A stretch of DNA of 64,000 bases from Bacteroidales bacterium (GTDB taxonomy: Bacteria > Bacteroidota > Bacteroidia > Bacteroidales > F082), in NCBI GenBank assembly GCA_028704385.1, contig JAQVLA010000016.1:16899-80898 (forward strand), read 5' to 3'. This document shows, piece by piece, positions 1 to 8,784 of this stretch; position 1 is the stretch's first letter; each line of letters begins with the position of its first letter. Below the pieces are notes generated by a model. The model had not been told where the DNA came from and did no database searches. It was given only the letters and a program-made list of their open reading frames with translations. A program made the translations under genes and the position numbers.

Positions 1-613
1 TCTTCCAATCAACTCCTCTACCAATATAGGTTATACGTAATGGCAAATTTCCCTTTTCATCTAAATTAATCTTCTTTAAATATACATTTTCGCAATTCAC
101 AACTGGTATAGGTAAATAAGATATATTATCAAGAGGCAATCCATACTTATTTGTGAAGAATGGCGCACCATCCATAAATACAATTCCATTTGCTTTGATT
201 AATATATTAAACAGCTTATTAACTAAAATCTTTGAGTCATAATAACGCCTTATAATATTCGGAATAATATTAGCTCTTAGGAATGTATCTGGAAAAACAT
301 TCCAAAAAAGGATTCTGGGATTAACATATTGAAAATACTTTAGCTCTAAATACCAATTAAATACTACTAATACGTCATTACTTGATACACTCTTTCTAAC
401 ATTTTTATAATTCAGATCTTCAAAGTAAATATAGTTAAAGCTTGCCCCAATCAAATTTAATTTTTTTAGCAGGTAACTATCTTTAGAAATGATTAGGTAA
501 ATAGATTGTTGACTTTCATTAAATTTCAACGCTAAATTAATTATTAAGGTCGGTACCCCACCTAAATCTTTTTCAGGAAAAACAAACCAAATTTTATACA
601 AAATATTCTGCAA
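1..613 (-). CDS. Glycosyltransferase, N-terminal part (cut by window edge)
   Basis: An open frame on the minus strand runs off the left edge of the window, giving about 200 residues. The N-terminus reads KIWFVFPEKDLGGVPTLI, the glycine-rich nucleotide-sugar-binding start seen in GT4-type glycosyltransferases. Later stretches include FPDTFLRANIIP, MDGAPFFTNKYG and ITYIGRGVDW, the last resembling the linker into the second Rossmann domain. No ATG is in frame after the upstream stop, so the start is probably TTG at 613 or TTG at 601. It lies downstream of the flippase gene on the same strand, so it likely adds a sugar to the polysaccharide unit. The sugar specificity cannot be read from the sequence. 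Confidence 0.7.
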   Translation of the reverse strand, partial: MQNILYKIWFVFPEKDLGGVPTLIINLALKFNESQQSIYLIISKDSYLLKKLNLIGASFNYIYFEDLNYKNVRKSVSSNDVLVVFNWYLELKYFQYVNPRILFWNVFPDTFLRANIIPNIIRRYYDSKILVNKLFNILIKANGIVFMDGAPFFTNKYGLPLDNISYLPIPVVNCENVYLKKINLDEKGNLPLRITYIGRGVDWK

Positions 614-712
614 ATCCCTATTCTTTAAAAAAAATCAGTTTTCTCAAAATTAAATCAATACTTTAGTTTATAAGACCAGCTCTCTATAATATTTTAAAAG
701 AAGTCAATAAAT

Positions 713-2191
713 TTATCTATTGAAATATTTCGATAGCATTTCTTGAAGATTCAGTTTCTTATTTAGTCGATCTAATGAAAAAATAAACGAAATTAATATT
801 ATGATTGACCCTAAAAAATACATTTGTGGAGTTTGAACAAACTTTATTATAATAAAACATAGAATTGCTAAAATTAGCTGGGGGAAAAAGACTTTATTAA
901 ACTCAACTGTGAATTCAAATTTGTATCTTATCTTTGAAATAGTAAATACCTGTACTAAATATAAAAGATAAGAAATCAGAAAAGAAATCCCTAGGCCAGT
1001 GAGTCCGTAAATACTATAGCCAGTTAGATTCAATGCCAGTAAATATATATTTGTGATTAGTTCATTCCAGAAAAACAATTTACTTTCACCCTTGGCAAGA
1101 AATATAAATGCAATTGACCAAGATGCAGCCTTAAAAAACATCCCCAACGCTGCAAAAAGAATCATATCATTTACTGCAAGAAACTTATTTGAATACAAAA
1201 TTATTACTACCCAGTTTATAAAAACCAGAAAGACCATAATGATGGGGGCTAGAATAAGCAAAGCTATTTCAGCCTGCTGATTAATTACTCTAATGCTTTT
1301 AGAATTGTCATGGGCAACGGCAGACAAACGGGGATAATAATCCGTACTCATTGCAGTGAATATAAGACCTACATATGTATTAATTATAGCAAATCCAGCT
1401 GAATACAGCCCTACTTGATCCACCCCACCAGTATTGCTAATAAATAAACGCACTATATAAGAAGCCCCAAGGGCAATCAATCCACTCAAGCTGATCATAA
1501 ATCCCATCTTTAACATACCTTTTCCTTCGGCTATTGTCCGTAATCTCGAAACATAAATCGGTTTGACATTTACCTTACGGGCAAAATACCATGTCAGCAT
1601 AAATGCTGTAATAGCTGTAACTATTATTCCCGGTACAATGCCATCAACACCAAAGAAATAGTATAATGGAATGGTAGTAAAGAGACCTAGAAAACTGCCA
1701 ATCACACTCGATTTTGCTAGATACTTTATTTGCCGCATACCTCGGAGCAACACACTTTGTCCAGCACTGAGCTGATTGATCAGGAGGGTAACTGAAATAA
1801 TCATAAAGGCATAGATATAGTCCCGGTTTCCAAATGAAATCTGACTAAGCCACGGAGACAAGACCAAGGTGAGTAATGCACCCAGTAAACCGGTATACCA
1901 TACCAATCGGCGGAAAACTGTCACAGTAGTGCGAACACGTAATTCATTGCCTGTACTGTGTGCTGCAGCCACATCCCTTACAGCACTGGTTGATAAACCA
2001 AAATTTGTTAATGCAGCGATAAATCCGGTAGTGGAAGTTAACAGACCTGCTATACCCATACCCAAAGGGCCAAGCAACACGGCAATAAACTTTGAGCTGA
2101 TTATCTTAATAATAATCTGAAAAACCTGCACCCCTCCGAATATGGAGGTAGCTTTCATTATCTGCTTGTAAGCCGATTGCTGTTCAGACAT
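713..2191 (-). CDS. wzx: Polysaccharide flippase, Wzx/O-antigen translocase
   Basis: A 492-residue, very hydrophobic protein with about 12-14 predicted membrane segments across its whole length, as in Wzx translocases of the MOP superfamily. The N-terminus (residues 9-60: IMKATSIFGGVQVFQIIIK, then LLGPLGMGIAGLL) is characteristic of the O-antigen translocase group. Family role: moving undecaprenyl-diphosphate-linked repeat units across the inner membrane. Its ATG overlaps the stop codon of the aminotransferase gene by one base (TAATG), so it is translationally coupled to the dTDP-sugar genes. This suggests a Wzy-dependent pathway, but no polymerase (Wzy) gene is visible in the window. Confidence 0.9.
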   Translation of the reverse strand: MSEQQSAYKQIMKATSIFGGVQVFQIIIKIISSKFIAVLLGPLGMGIAGLLTSTTGFIAALTNFGLSTSAVRDVAAAHSTGNELRVRTTVTVFRRLVWYTGLLGALLTLVLSPWLSQISFGNRDYIYAFMIISVTLLINQLSAGQSVLLRGMRQIKYLAKSSVIGSFLGLFTTIPLYYFFGVDGIVPGIIVTAITAFMLTWYFARKVNVKPIYVSRLRTIAEGKGMLKMGFMISLSGLIALGASYIVRLFISNTGGVDQVGLYSAGFAIINTYVGLIFTAMSTDYYPRLSAVAHDNSKSIRVINQQAEIALLILAPIIMVFLVFINWVVIILYSNKFLAVNDMILFAALGMFFKAASWSIAFIFLAKGESKLFFWNELITNIYLLALNLTGYSIYGLTGLGISFLISYLLYLVQVFTISKIRYKFEFTVEFNKVFFPQLILAILCFIIIKFVQTPQMYFLGSIIILISFIFSLDRLNKKLNLQEMLSKYFNR

Positions 2192-3336
2192 TAACTACTG
2201 AAAGAGTTTAAAAAACCAACTACCTTATGAATTTCTTCAAAGGTAAAAATTGGACTGATAGGTAAACTGACCGCTTGCCAATGAATTTGGCTGGTAAGCG
2301 GCATAATTATTTCATCCCAATCTTTATAGGCCAACTGCTTATGCGGCGGTATGGGATAATGAATCAGTGTTTGTATACCATTCTCCGTCAGGTATTTTTG
2401 CAGGGCATTCCGTTTTGGGTGACGGATCACAAATAAATGCCAGACGTGAGATTTCAGATTGCGGATTGCGGATTGCTGCCCTTCGACTGCGCTCAGGGTA
2501 AAATTGCGGATTGGCAATATGATATCAGGATTCGTGATGTGCTCGCAGTAGTAGGCTGCCACTTCCCGCCGGCGTTGGTTTTCGGCATCCAGAAACCGGA
2601 GTTTTACATCGAGAAATGCTGCCTGCATTTCATCGAGGCGTGAATTCAATCCCCGGTATTCATTTACATACTTTTGACGGCTGCCATAGTTGGCCAGGGC
2701 GCGCACCACTTCAGCCAACTGATCGTTATTGGTAGTTACGGCTCCGGCATCCCCCAGGGCGCCCAGATTTTTACCCGGGTAAAAGCTGAAGCCGGCCGCA
2801 TCGCCCAAAGCGCCGGTTTTCCGGCCTTCCCATTCTGCCCCAATGGCCTGGGCATTATCCTCAATAATTTTTAAACGATATTTTTTTGCAATCCTTTTCA
2901 ATTCGCTGCTCCAGCATACCTGCCCGTACAGATGCACCACCATAATGGCACGGGTGCGCTCGGTAATATGTTGTTCAACCAGTGAAATATCAAGATTGTA
3001 GGTGTTGATATCCGGTTCTACCAAGACAGGTTTCAGGCGGTTATCAGTAATAGCCAGTATAGTTGCAATGTAAGTATTGGCCGGTACAATCACCTCATCG
3101 CCTTCCTGCATCACACCCAGCTCAATGTATGCCTTTAAAATCAAGCGCAGCGCATCCAGACCGTTTCCTACCCCAATGGCATGTCTAATGCCTATGTATT
3201 CCGCCAGATGTTTCTCAAAACGCTTAACCCGTTCGCCCAACAGGTACCAGCCGGAATCAATCACCTCAGCGGCGGCTTGTTTCAGCGCATCCGCATATTG
3301 GGCATTTATTTTCTGTAGATCGAGGAATTTGATCAT
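2191..3336 (-). CDS. fdtB: dTDP-3-amino-3,6-dideoxyhexose aminotransferase (FdtB/QdtB type)
   Basis: A 381-residue DegT/DnrJ/EryC1/StrS aminotransferase using pyridoxal phosphate. The family signature is clear: [16 protein letters not shown] near residue 55, [13 protein letters not shown] near 80, [11 protein letters not shown] near 160, and [18 protein letters not shown] near 185 with the PLP lysine in PGKN. FdtB/QdtB transaminates the 3-keto sugar made by FdtA/QdtA. The neighbours (ketoisomerases, N-acetyltransferase, RmlA) fit this role. Odd feature: around residues 275-297, between ILPI and HVWHLF, there is an extra segment encoded by GCGGATT heptamers and a small palindrome (2450-2512). 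This keeps the frame, so the gene has absorbed repeat DNA. The upstream acetyltransferase gene ends 3 bases before the start. Confidence 0.88.
   Translation of the reverse strand: MIKFLDLQKINAQYADALKQAAAEVIDSGWYLLGERVKRFEKHLAEYIGIRHAIGVGNGLDALRLILKAYIELGVMQEGDEVIVPANTYIATILAITDNRLKPVLVEPDINTYNLDISLVEQHITERTRAIMVVHLYGQVCWSSELKRIAKKYRLKIIEDNAQAIGAEWEGRKTGALGDAAGFSFYPGKNLGALGDAGAVTTNNDQLAEVVRALANYGSRQKYVNEYRGLNSRLDEMQAAFLDVKLRFLDAENQRRREVAAYYCEHITNPDIILPIRNFTLSAVEGQQSAIRNLKSHVWHLFVIRHPKRNALQKYLTENGIQTLIHYPIPPHKQLAYKDWDEIIMPLTSQIHWQAVSLPISPIFTFEEIHKVVGFLNSFSS
2450..2512. repeat. Heptamer repeat plus palindrome inside the fdtB-like gene
   Basis: GCGGATT heptamers occur in tandem (about 2460-2475) and again near 2507, flanking a short palindrome that begins CCCTTCGACT and ends GCTCAGGG. 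The segment lies in frame inside the aminotransferase and encodes residues that relatives would not be expected to have. Comparison with family sequences is from memory. Confidence 0.7.
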
Positions 3337-3339
3337 GTT

Positions 3340-3804
3340 TTACACCAGTTTCCTTTTAAACCTTGCCGGATTCCCTAACCATAATTCATTATCCGGGATA
3401 TCTTTGGTAACCACGCTGCCGGCACCTATCATCGCATTCCTGCCAATGGTTACCCCGCATAAAACAACCGAACCTGCCCCGATAGAAGCGCCATCCTGAA
3501 CGGTTGTTTTTAAAAATTCTTCAGGGTATTGCTTGGAACGCGGATATTTATCATTGGTAAAGGTGACATTGGGCCCTATAAAAACATTATTGCCAATTCT
3601 TAATCCATCCCACACCTGCACGCCAGATTTAACGGTTACATTATCCCCGATGACCACGTCATTTTCAATAAACACATTGAAATTAATGTTACAATTACAA
3701 CCGATTGTGGCTTCCTTCAGGATCACACAATACTGCCAGATAGTTGTATTATCGCCAATCTTAACAGTTTGAACCTCGGAAGTAGGATGAATTTTAATTG
3801 CCAT
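3340..3804 (-). CDS. fdtC: dTDP-3-amino-3,6-dideoxyhexose N-acetyltransferase (FdtC/QdtC type)
   Basis: A 154-residue protein of the left-handed beta-helix (hexapeptide repeat) acyltransferase family, with repeats such as [22 protein letters not shown] and [25 protein letters not shown]. The short form and its place between the ketoisomerase and the aminotransferase match FdtC/QdtC, which use acetyl-CoA to acetylate the 3-amino group and make dTDP-Fuc3NAc or dTDP-Qui3NAc. The segment [10 protein letters not shown] is typical of this WbbJ-like subgroup. It overlaps the upstream cupin gene by 11 bases. Whether the product is the galacto or gluco isomer depends on the ketoisomerase and is not decided here. 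Confidence 0.85.
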   Translation of the reverse strand: MAIKIHPTSEVQTVKIGDNTTIWQYCVILKEATIGCNCNINFNVFIENDVVIGDNVTVKSGVQVWDGLRIGNNVFIGPNVTFTNDKYPRSKQYPEEFLKTTVQDGASIGAGSVVLCGVTIGRNAMIGAGSVVTKDIPDNELWLGNPARFKRKLV

Positions 3805-4213
3805 TTTTATGATTTACAAAATGATTATAATCCCGGATATAATCTTCATTATCAAATAGTTCTGAGGCCAACACCAGGCATATTGCTCCTGAGGAAAACT
3901 CCATCAGTTCCCGCCAGATGCCGGGCACTACCATCAGGCCATAGTCCGGCCGGTTAAGGGTAACCACTTTTTTATTTACACCGTCATCCAGCAACACATC
4001 AAAAGAGCCGGAAGCAGCAACAATCAACTGCCGGAGTTCTTTATGCGCATGTCCGCCCCGGTCTTCCCCGCCGGGTATATCGTAAAGGTAATAAACCCTT
4101 TTGATTTCAAATGGCAGGTTTATACCTCCTTCAACAATGGTAATATTTCCGGCCCTGTTATGTATTTTGTTAAGGGGAAGAATAACACAATCAAATACGC
4201 TGCTTCGGTTCAT
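3794..4213 (-). CDS. fdtA: dTDP-4-keto-6-deoxyglucose 3,4-ketoisomerase (FdtA/QdtA family)
   Basis: A 139-residue WxcM-like single-domain cupin. The family motif RGGHAHK is present with both histidines (H55 and H57), followed by [20 protein letters not shown], as in FdtA and QdtA. These enzymes turn dTDP-4-keto-6-deoxyglucose into the 3-keto form used by the next aminotransferase. The start overlaps the end of the preceding cupin gene by 4 bases (ATGA). It has an adjacent paralogue (4210-4611) that lacks the second histidine, so this copy is the better candidate for the active enzyme. FdtA versus QdtA stereochemistry cannot be told from the motif alone. Confidence 0.88.
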   Translation of the reverse strand: MNRSSVFDCVILPLNKIHNRAGNITIVEGGINLPFEIKRVYYLYDIPGGEDRGGHAHKELRQLIVAASGSFDVLLDDGVNKKVVTLNRPDYGLMVVPGIWRELMEFSSGAICLVLASELFDNEDYIRDYNHFVNHKNGN

Positions 4214-4611
4214 AAGCCCCTGAAATTTAAAAACTCAGCGTAATCATAGATATAATCTGTTGCATGGTATTTTGTCGAACTCAGCACCAGGGCCAGGCTA
4301 TTGGTGGAAAAGTTTTCCATTTGCCTCCACAAGCCGGCAGGAATATATAGCCCATAGTAAGAACGGTTCAGTGAAAACAACTGTTTCTCTTTCCCATCAT
4401 CAACAACAACATCAAAACTTCCTGAAAGGGCTACAATCAGTTCCTGTTGTTCCTTAAACGCGTGTCCGCCCCTTACCTGTCCGCCGGGCACATCGTAAAT
4501 CCAGTAAGTACGCTCAATCTTAAAGGGAATATGTTTCAATTCCTCGATAAAAGAGAGGTTGCCGCGGGGATCTTCAAATCTGGGCAGTTGGATAATTTCT
4601 GCTTTCATCAT
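4210..4611 (-). CDS. Second FdtA/QdtA-like cupin with altered catalytic motif
   Basis: A WxcM-like cupin of about 133 residues, clearly paralogous to its downstream neighbour (shared YDVPGG..RGGHA..K and LIVALSGSFDVVVDDG). The conserved His-x-His motif is His-x-Phe here (RGGHAFK), so the second histidine of the family is missing. The open frame can be read from 4638, but ATG codons at 4611 and 4608 follow the rmlA stop codon almost directly and are the likely starts; a longer start would overlap rmlA. Possibilities are a different sugar isomerase activity, a heterodimer partner for the next protein, or a decaying duplicate. Its length and intact frame argue against simple decay. Confidence 0.82.
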   Translation of the reverse strand: MMKAEIIQLPRFEDPRGNLSFIEELKHIPFKIERTYWIYDVPGGQVRGGHAFKEQQELIVALSGSFDVVVDDGKEKQLFSLNRSYYGLYIPAGLWRQMENFSTNSLALVLSSTKYHATDYIYDYAEFLNFRGL

Positions 4612-4612
4612 C

Positions 4613-5479
4613 CTAAAGCTTTCTGAGGTATTCGGCATAGGAGCTTTTCCCCTGCGTTACAATATTTTTCTGCAATCCGGCCTGGTCAATAAAGCCCATT
4701 TTATAAGCAATCTCTTCTATACATGCAATTTTCAGGCTGGTGCGTTTTTCCACGGCCTTTACAAATTCCGTGGCTTCGCTCAGGGCCTCGTGGGTGCCGG
4801 TATCCAGCCAGGCAAAGCCGCGGCTGAGTACCTGCAGTTTCAGTTGCTGCCGTTGCAGAAAGGCTTCGTTTACCGAGGTAATTTCCAGTTCGCCCCGGTG
4901 CGAGGGTTTTACATTTTTGGCAGTCTCCACCACGGCATTGGGGTAAAAATAGAGTCCCACCACGGCATAATTGCTTTTGGGCTGCCTGGGTTTCTCCTCA
5001 ATGCTCAGCACATTGCCTTCCCGGTCAATTTCGGCCACGCCGTAGCGCTCGGGGTCATCCACATAATAACCAAAGACCACGGCCTTATTATCGTTCTTTA
5101 CAGTCTCCACGCTGTTTACCAGCAGCTTCTGCAAACCGGCGCCATAAAAAATATTGTCGCCCAGCACCAGGCACACATCGTCGTTTCCGATAAATTCTTC
5201 CCCCAGGATAAAGGCCTGTGCCAGTCCGTCGGGCGAGGGCTGCACCTTGTAGCTGAACGTTAATCCCAGTTGCCTGCCGTCGCCAAACAGCTTTTCAAAC
5301 TGCGGCAGGTCGTGGGGGGTGGAGATAATCAGGATTTCCCGTATGCCTGCCAGCATCAGCACCGAAAGCGGATAAAAGATCATCGGCTTATCGTAAATGG
5401 GCAAAAGCTGCTTGGATACGACTTTGGTGATGGGGTGTAGGCGTGTGCCGGCTCCGCCAGCGAGGATGATTCCTTTCAT
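4613..5479 (-). CDS. rmlA: Glucose-1-phosphate thymidylyltransferase
   Basis: A 288-residue nucleotidyltransferase of the RmlA/RfbA family. It begins MKGIILAGGAGTRLHPIT, the GGxGTRLxPxT nucleotide-binding loop, and continues with KQLLPIYDKPMIFYPLSVLMLAGI and LGDNIFYG, all characteristic; EEKPRQPKSNYAVVGLYFY is also typical. It makes dTDP-glucose from dTTP and glucose-1-phosphate, the first step toward dTDP-deoxysugars. It heads the compact run rmlA, two cupins, fdtC, fdtB, wzx. The next enzyme, dTDP-glucose 4,6-dehydratase (RmlB), is absent from this window and must be encoded elsewhere. The 200-bp gap upstream is filled with dispersed repeat words and may hold the promoter, but none was recognised. 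Confidence 0.95.
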   Translation of the reverse strand: MKGIILAGGAGTRLHPITKVVSKQLLPIYDKPMIFYPLSVLMLAGIREILIISTPHDLPQFEKLFGDGRQLGLTFSYKVQPSPDGLAQAFILGEEFIGNDDVCLVLGDNIFYGAGLQKLLVNSVETVKNDNKAVVFGYYVDDPERYGVAEIDREGNVLSIEEKPRQPKSNYAVVGLYFYPNAVVETAKNVKPSHRGELEITSVNEAFLQRQQLKLQVLSRGFAWLDTGTHEALSEATEFVKAVEKRTSLKIACIEEIAYKMGFIDQAGLQKNIVTQGKSSYAEYLRKL

Positions 5480-5680
5480 GATTTGTTGATATTTTGGAAC
5501 ACGGTTGACGCGGTTGTTAGCGGTTTTCGTGGATTTTTTATTAGAACACGGATGACGCGGATTGGACTGATTTACACTGTTTTATTTCTCGCTGATTTAC
5601 GCTGATTTTGTGCGCAGATCAGCGGGGATTTTATCTGCGTTGATACTTCGGCAAGCTCAGCACAAGTCTGCGAGAAATTT
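5480..5680. repeat. Intergenic dispersed word repeats
   Basis: Between rmlA and the capG-like gene is non-coding DNA made of loosely repeated words: 'acacggatgacgcggatt', 'cgctgatttacgctgatt' and 'gcgcagatcagcgg', with 'atctgcg' in both orientations. Related words recur at 6959-7124 and 9205-9297, always between sugar genes. No gene is seen. Confidence 0.7.
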
Positions 5681-6958
5681 TTATTCACTCCAGACGGTTC
5701 TTTTAATATAGTCCGTATATCCCAAAATAATGCGAACTACTTTTTCGCTCACATTTGGCATGGAGTAGTCACCAACAGGTCTGAAATTTCTTACTTCACT
5801 CGTTTTTTGGTATTGCAACTGCACCAATCCTTGTAAAATTCTTTCCGGGTTTAGTCCAACCATCATCACGCTGGCTTCTTCCATGGCCTCAGGTCTTTCA
5901 TGGGCTTCGCGGATGTTGAGGGCGCGGAAGTTCATGATGGAGGATTCTTCGGAGATGGTTCCGGAGTCGGAGAGGACGGCGTAGGCGTTTATTTGTAGTG
6001 CGTTGTAGTCGGAGAAGCCGAGGGGCTTTAAGAACTGTATTAATGGGTTGATTTGTTGATTTGTTGATTTGTTGAGTGAGGAATCGTGATGCGTGATGCG
6101 TGATGCGTGATGGGTGATGGGTGAAGTAGTCTCTTTACTCATTACTCTTGACTCATCACTCATAACACCTGACTCATCACTCTTTACGCTTATCTCATTA
6201 CTCATTACTGATTCGAGTTTTTTGCGGGTTCTTGGATGGGTCGATACAATTATTGGGTATCCATACTTTTCTGCAATGAGGTTGAGTGAGTCAAGTAAAC
6301 CCTTGAAGTTTTTTTCGTTGTTGATGTTTTCTTCGCGGTGGGCGGAGACAACGAAGTATTTATCTTTTTCGAGGTCGAGGCGTGATAGGACATCGGAGGC
6401 CTGGATTTTTGGCATATAGTGGTTCAACACCTCAAACATCGGGCTGCCGGTTTTGATGATACGGTCGGCTGGCAGACCTTCGCGCAGGAGGTATTCGCGG
6501 GCAATGCTGCTGTAAGTGAGGTTGATATCGGCGATGTGGTCCACGATCTTTCTGTTGGTTTCTTCGGGTACGCGCTGGTCAAAGCAGCGGTTGCCGGCTT
6601 CCATGTGGAAGATGGGGATGTGGCGCTTTTTGGCGGGAATGGCACAGAGGCAGCTGTTGGTGTCGCCTAGAACCAGAAATGCATCGGGTTGGATTTCTTC
6701 CAATACCGGGTCGATGGCTGCAATGATTAAGCCGATGGTCTCGGATGCGTTTTTGCCGGCGGCGTTGAGAAAGTGGTCGGGTTTGCGTATGCCGAGGTCT
6801 TCGTAGAAGATTTCGTTTAGCTCGTAGTCGTAGTTCTGGCCGGTATGGACGGTGATGTGCTCGATGGCTTCGGATTCATCCAGCTTGGCCATGACGCGGG
6901 AGAGGCGGATGATCTCGGGTCTTGTGCCTACAACTGTTAATACTTTGAGTTTTTTCAT
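5681..6958 (-). CDS. capG: UDP-2-acetamido-2,6-dideoxy-L-talose 2-epimerase (CapG/WbjD/FnlC type)
   Basis: A 425-residue member of the non-hydrolysing UDP-GlcNAc 2-epimerase family: VLTVVGTRPEIIRLSRV at the N-terminus, HTGQNYDYELN, VLGDTNSCLCAI, HMEAGNRCFDQRVPEETNR, and SDSGTISEESS for UDP binding. Together with CapE- and CapF-like genes upstream it should give UDP-N-acetyl-L-fucosamine, and FnlC-type members have the FYEDLGIRKPDHFL segment seen here. About 54 extra residues (roughly 250-304, rich in S, T and H with THHASRITHH) are encoded by in-frame heptamer and octamer repeats at 6047-6211, between KKLES and IQFLKPLGFSDY. This insertion probably forms a surface loop. Because the units are 7 and 8 bp, a change in copy number would shift the frame. 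Confidence 0.9.
   Translation of the reverse strand: MKKLKVLTVVGTRPEIIRLSRVMAKLDESEAIEHITVHTGQNYDYELNEIFYEDLGIRKPDHFLNAAGKNASETIGLIIAAIDPVLEEIQPDAFLVLGDTNSCLCAIPAKKRHIPIFHMEAGNRCFDQRVPEETNRKIVDHIADINLTYSSIAREYLLREGLPADRIIKTGSPMFEVLNHYMPKIQASDVLSRLDLEKDKYFVVSAHREENINNEKNFKGLLDSLNLIAEKYGYPIIVSTHPRTRKKLESVMSNEISVKSDESGVMSDESRVMSKETTSPITHHASRITHHDSSLNKSTNQQINPLIQFLKPLGFSDYNALQINAYAVLSDSGTISEESSIMNFRALNIREAHERPEAMEEASVMMVGLNPERILQGLVQLQYQKTSEVRNFRPVGDYSMPNVSEKVVRIILGYTDYIKRTVWSE
6047..6125. repeat. Octamer and heptamer tandem repeats inside the capG-like gene
   Basis: Three perfect GTTGATTT octamers (6047-6070) plus a variant (6071-6078), then six heptamers of the GCGTGAT type (6084-6125; three perfect, three variant). 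Further degenerate 7-bp words (ACTCATC, TTACTCA) run on to about 6211. The whole tract is read through in frame. Neither 7 nor 8 is a multiple of 3, so gain or loss of one unit would truncate the epimerase. Confidence 0.85.
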
Positions 6959-7124
6959 TGTGTTTCTCGCTGATTTTATTTCTCGCTGATTTACGCTGAT
7001 AAATTTCTCGCTGATTGGCGCAGATTATTGTTTCTATGATAGAATTTCTCGCTGATCTGCGCTGATTTTTTTTGCTGATTGGCGCAGATCTGCGTATGTT
7101 ATCTGCGTTTATCTGCGAGAGATT
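6959..7124. repeat. Intergenic dispersed word repeats
   Basis: A 166-bp gap between two sugar genes, built from repeats of 'tttctcgctgattt', 'cgctgatttacgctgat' and 'ggcgcagatctgcg'. These are the same words as at 5480-5680. It contains no gene. Confidence 0.7.
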
Positions 7125-8297
7125 TTAAACTTTTTCAAAAAACGTATCTGTATCTTCAGGATCGAAGTGTTCATTAATCCAGAAGATGGTATAGAGTTCT
7201 TCGTCTCCAACATTGGTGATGTTGTGTGTGTGCCAGATGGGCATGTCAACGAAGCTGGGTTGTGTGCCATCGAGTTCGAAGGTCATCACTTTGTCGGTGC
7301 CGATGCGGCGCAACTCAATTGTGGCTTTGCCTTTGATCACAGCGAAACGTTCGGCTTTGCGGGTGTGGAAGTGATTGCCGCGGGTGATGCCGGGAACGGT
7401 GGTGCTGAAGCTGACCTGTCCTCCGCTGTTGAGTTTGACGGTTTCGACGAAGCTGCCTCTGTTATCGGTGTTGAGCTTGAGATGATGCGGGAAGAAGCTT
7501 TCGTGGTCGAGGTAGCAGAGGAAGGTGTTCCAGAGGTTGCGTTCGAAGGGGGTGTCGAGAGAAGGTATTTCGCCTTTTTCGAAGTAGTTGGATTTGTATT
7601 GTTGTAGTTTGGTAAGTAAGTCGGAAACTTTAATTATGGCTGTATAATCAACAAAAACCGTGTCGGCAAGACCTTTTTCTTCTTCAGCAGCCATGGCTTC
7701 AATATATTCAATTACTTCCTTAACCAATTCTCCAACATAGATTAGTTTGATCTCTCCGTCCACTTCGATTTTTGGTGTTTCGTTGTGGGTTAGTTGGTGG
7801 CAGAAGGTGGCAACAACGGAGTTGTAGTAGGGGTGTCCGAAGGGGCCGAAGACATTGGGAATGATGAGACCGGTGAATTGGGCGTTGTTGTTGAGTGCCC
7901 ATTGTTCGAGTAGTTCACGGCCTTCCTTTTTGGATTTGCCGTAGAGGTTGTCGCGTTCTTCCTGGGTGGAGGATGAAAAAAGTATATGTGGAGTTGAGTT
8001 AGTCGCTTCACAGGCGGCGATGAGCTGTTTGACGAGGCCCATATTGGTTTGATAGATTACTTCGGGGTCGTTGTGGCGGTTCATGGCGGCTAGGTGGACG
8101 ATGGCATCGCATTGCTTAACGAATTCATTGAGCTTTGATTCCTCCTTAAAATACTCATCCTGGAATGGGATGCGTTGGAATTTATCAGGGTGCAATCCCA
8201 AGGTGTTATACAAATGAGTACCTACAAAACCTGTTTGACCGGTGATGCCTATTTTTAAGCGTGATGCGTGATGCGTGATGCGTGATGGGTGGCTCAT
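7125..8297 (-). CDS. capF: UDP-2-acetamido-2,6-dideoxy-beta-L-hexulose reductase (CapF/WbjC type)
   Basis: A two-domain protein of 390 residues. The N-terminal part is a short-chain dehydrogenase/epimerase fold with IGITGQTGFVGTHL as its NAD(P)-binding loop (about residue 16). The C-terminal part from about residue 270 is a cupin with GNHFHTRKAERFAVIKG, as in CapF/WbjC, where the cupin epimerises C3 and the SDR domain reduces C4. It acts between CapE and CapG in UDP-L-FucNAc synthesis. The first 14 residues (MSHPSRITHHASRL) are encoded by four GCGTGAT heptamers (8259-8286) placed directly after the ATG. No other ATG lies between the repeat and the Rossmann motif, so expression depends on reading through the repeat in frame. 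Confidence 0.9.
   Translation of the reverse strand: MSHPSRITHHASRLKIGITGQTGFVGTHLYNTLGLHPDKFQRIPFQDEYFKEESKLNEFVKQCDAIVHLAAMNRHNDPEVIYQTNMGLVKQLIAACEATNSTPHILFSSSTQEERDNLYGKSKKEGRELLEQWALNNNAQFTGLIIPNVFGPFGHPYYNSVVATFCHQLTHNETPKIEVDGEIKLIYVGELVKEVIEYIEAMAAEEEKGLADTVFVDYTAIIKVSDLLTKLQQYKSNYFEKGEIPSLDTPFERNLWNTFLCYLDHESFFPHHLKLNTDNRGSFVETVKLNSGGQVSFSTTVPGITRGNHFHTRKAERFAVIKGKATIELRRIGTDKVMTFELDGTQPSFVDMPIWHTHNITNVGDEELYTIFWINEHFDPEDTDTFFEKV
8259..8286. repeat. Four perfect heptamers just after the capF start codon
   Basis: GCGTGAT occurs four times in perfect tandem (8259-8286), 9 bases inside the capF open frame from its ATG at 8297. The placement resembles contingency loci, where slippage near the 5' end switches a gene on or off. 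A gain or loss of one unit would put the coding sequence out of frame with the ATG. Confidence 0.85.
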
Positions 8298-8337
8298 GGT
8301 AATAATAAGCGTTTGGCTTTAAATCGTGTAGATTTGA

Positions 8338-8700
8338 TTATTTAGTATTTGTCAACAAAGATTTCTTTAATCCAATAGTCATTTTTCTAATGGAAATAAG
8401 GTCTTTCAAAAGTAAATCGAAGTTTTCTTTTGTCAGAAAGCCAAGGTTATTTGAAACGATAAGCTGGGTTTCTAATTCAGCTACTGATCCCAAAGTAATT
8501 GAAAGAAATTGTGCAAATTCCTTTAATGATGTTCTTCCAGCACCTTCAGCTATATTGGAAGGTATAGAAACTGCTGACCGTCTTATTTGATTTGTTAATC
8601 CATACACTTCTGTTTTTGGGAAGCTTTCTGTCACTTTGTAAATAGCCGTAACGAAAGTGATTGATTTATTCCAGACATCAAGATCGTGATGGGTTTTCAT
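8338..8700 (-). CDS. Four-helix-bundle protein (S23/IVP family)
   Basis: A 120-residue helical protein of the PF05635 family, first known from intervening sequences of 23S rRNA genes. Hallmarks are DLDVWNKSITFVTAIY at the start, QIRRSAVSIPSNIAEGAGR in the middle and FLSITLGSVAELETQL in the third helix. Related proteins include Avd of diversity-generating retroelements, but no reverse transcriptase is near. Biochemical function is unknown. It sits between capF and the cupin gene inside the sugar operon, flanked on both sides by GTGATGG/GTGATGC heptamers, which suggests it moved in together with the repeats. It is the first of three diverged family members in the window. Confidence 0.85.
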   Translation of the reverse strand: MKTHHDLDVWNKSITFVTAIYKVTESFPKTEVYGLTNQIRRSAVSIPSNIAEGAGRTSLKEFAQFLSITLGSVAELETQLIVSNNLGFLTKENFDLLLKDLISIRKMTIGLKKSLLTNTK

Positions 8701-8784
8701 TTTTATTGGGTGATGGGTGATGGGTGATGAGTGATGAGTGATCTGTGATATGCCGATTACTGATTACGCATTACTGATTACGCA

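Noticed and set aside
4559..5263. 234-residue plus-strand frame opposite rmlA
   Set aside because: A shadow of rmlA; the minus frame carries full family motifs.
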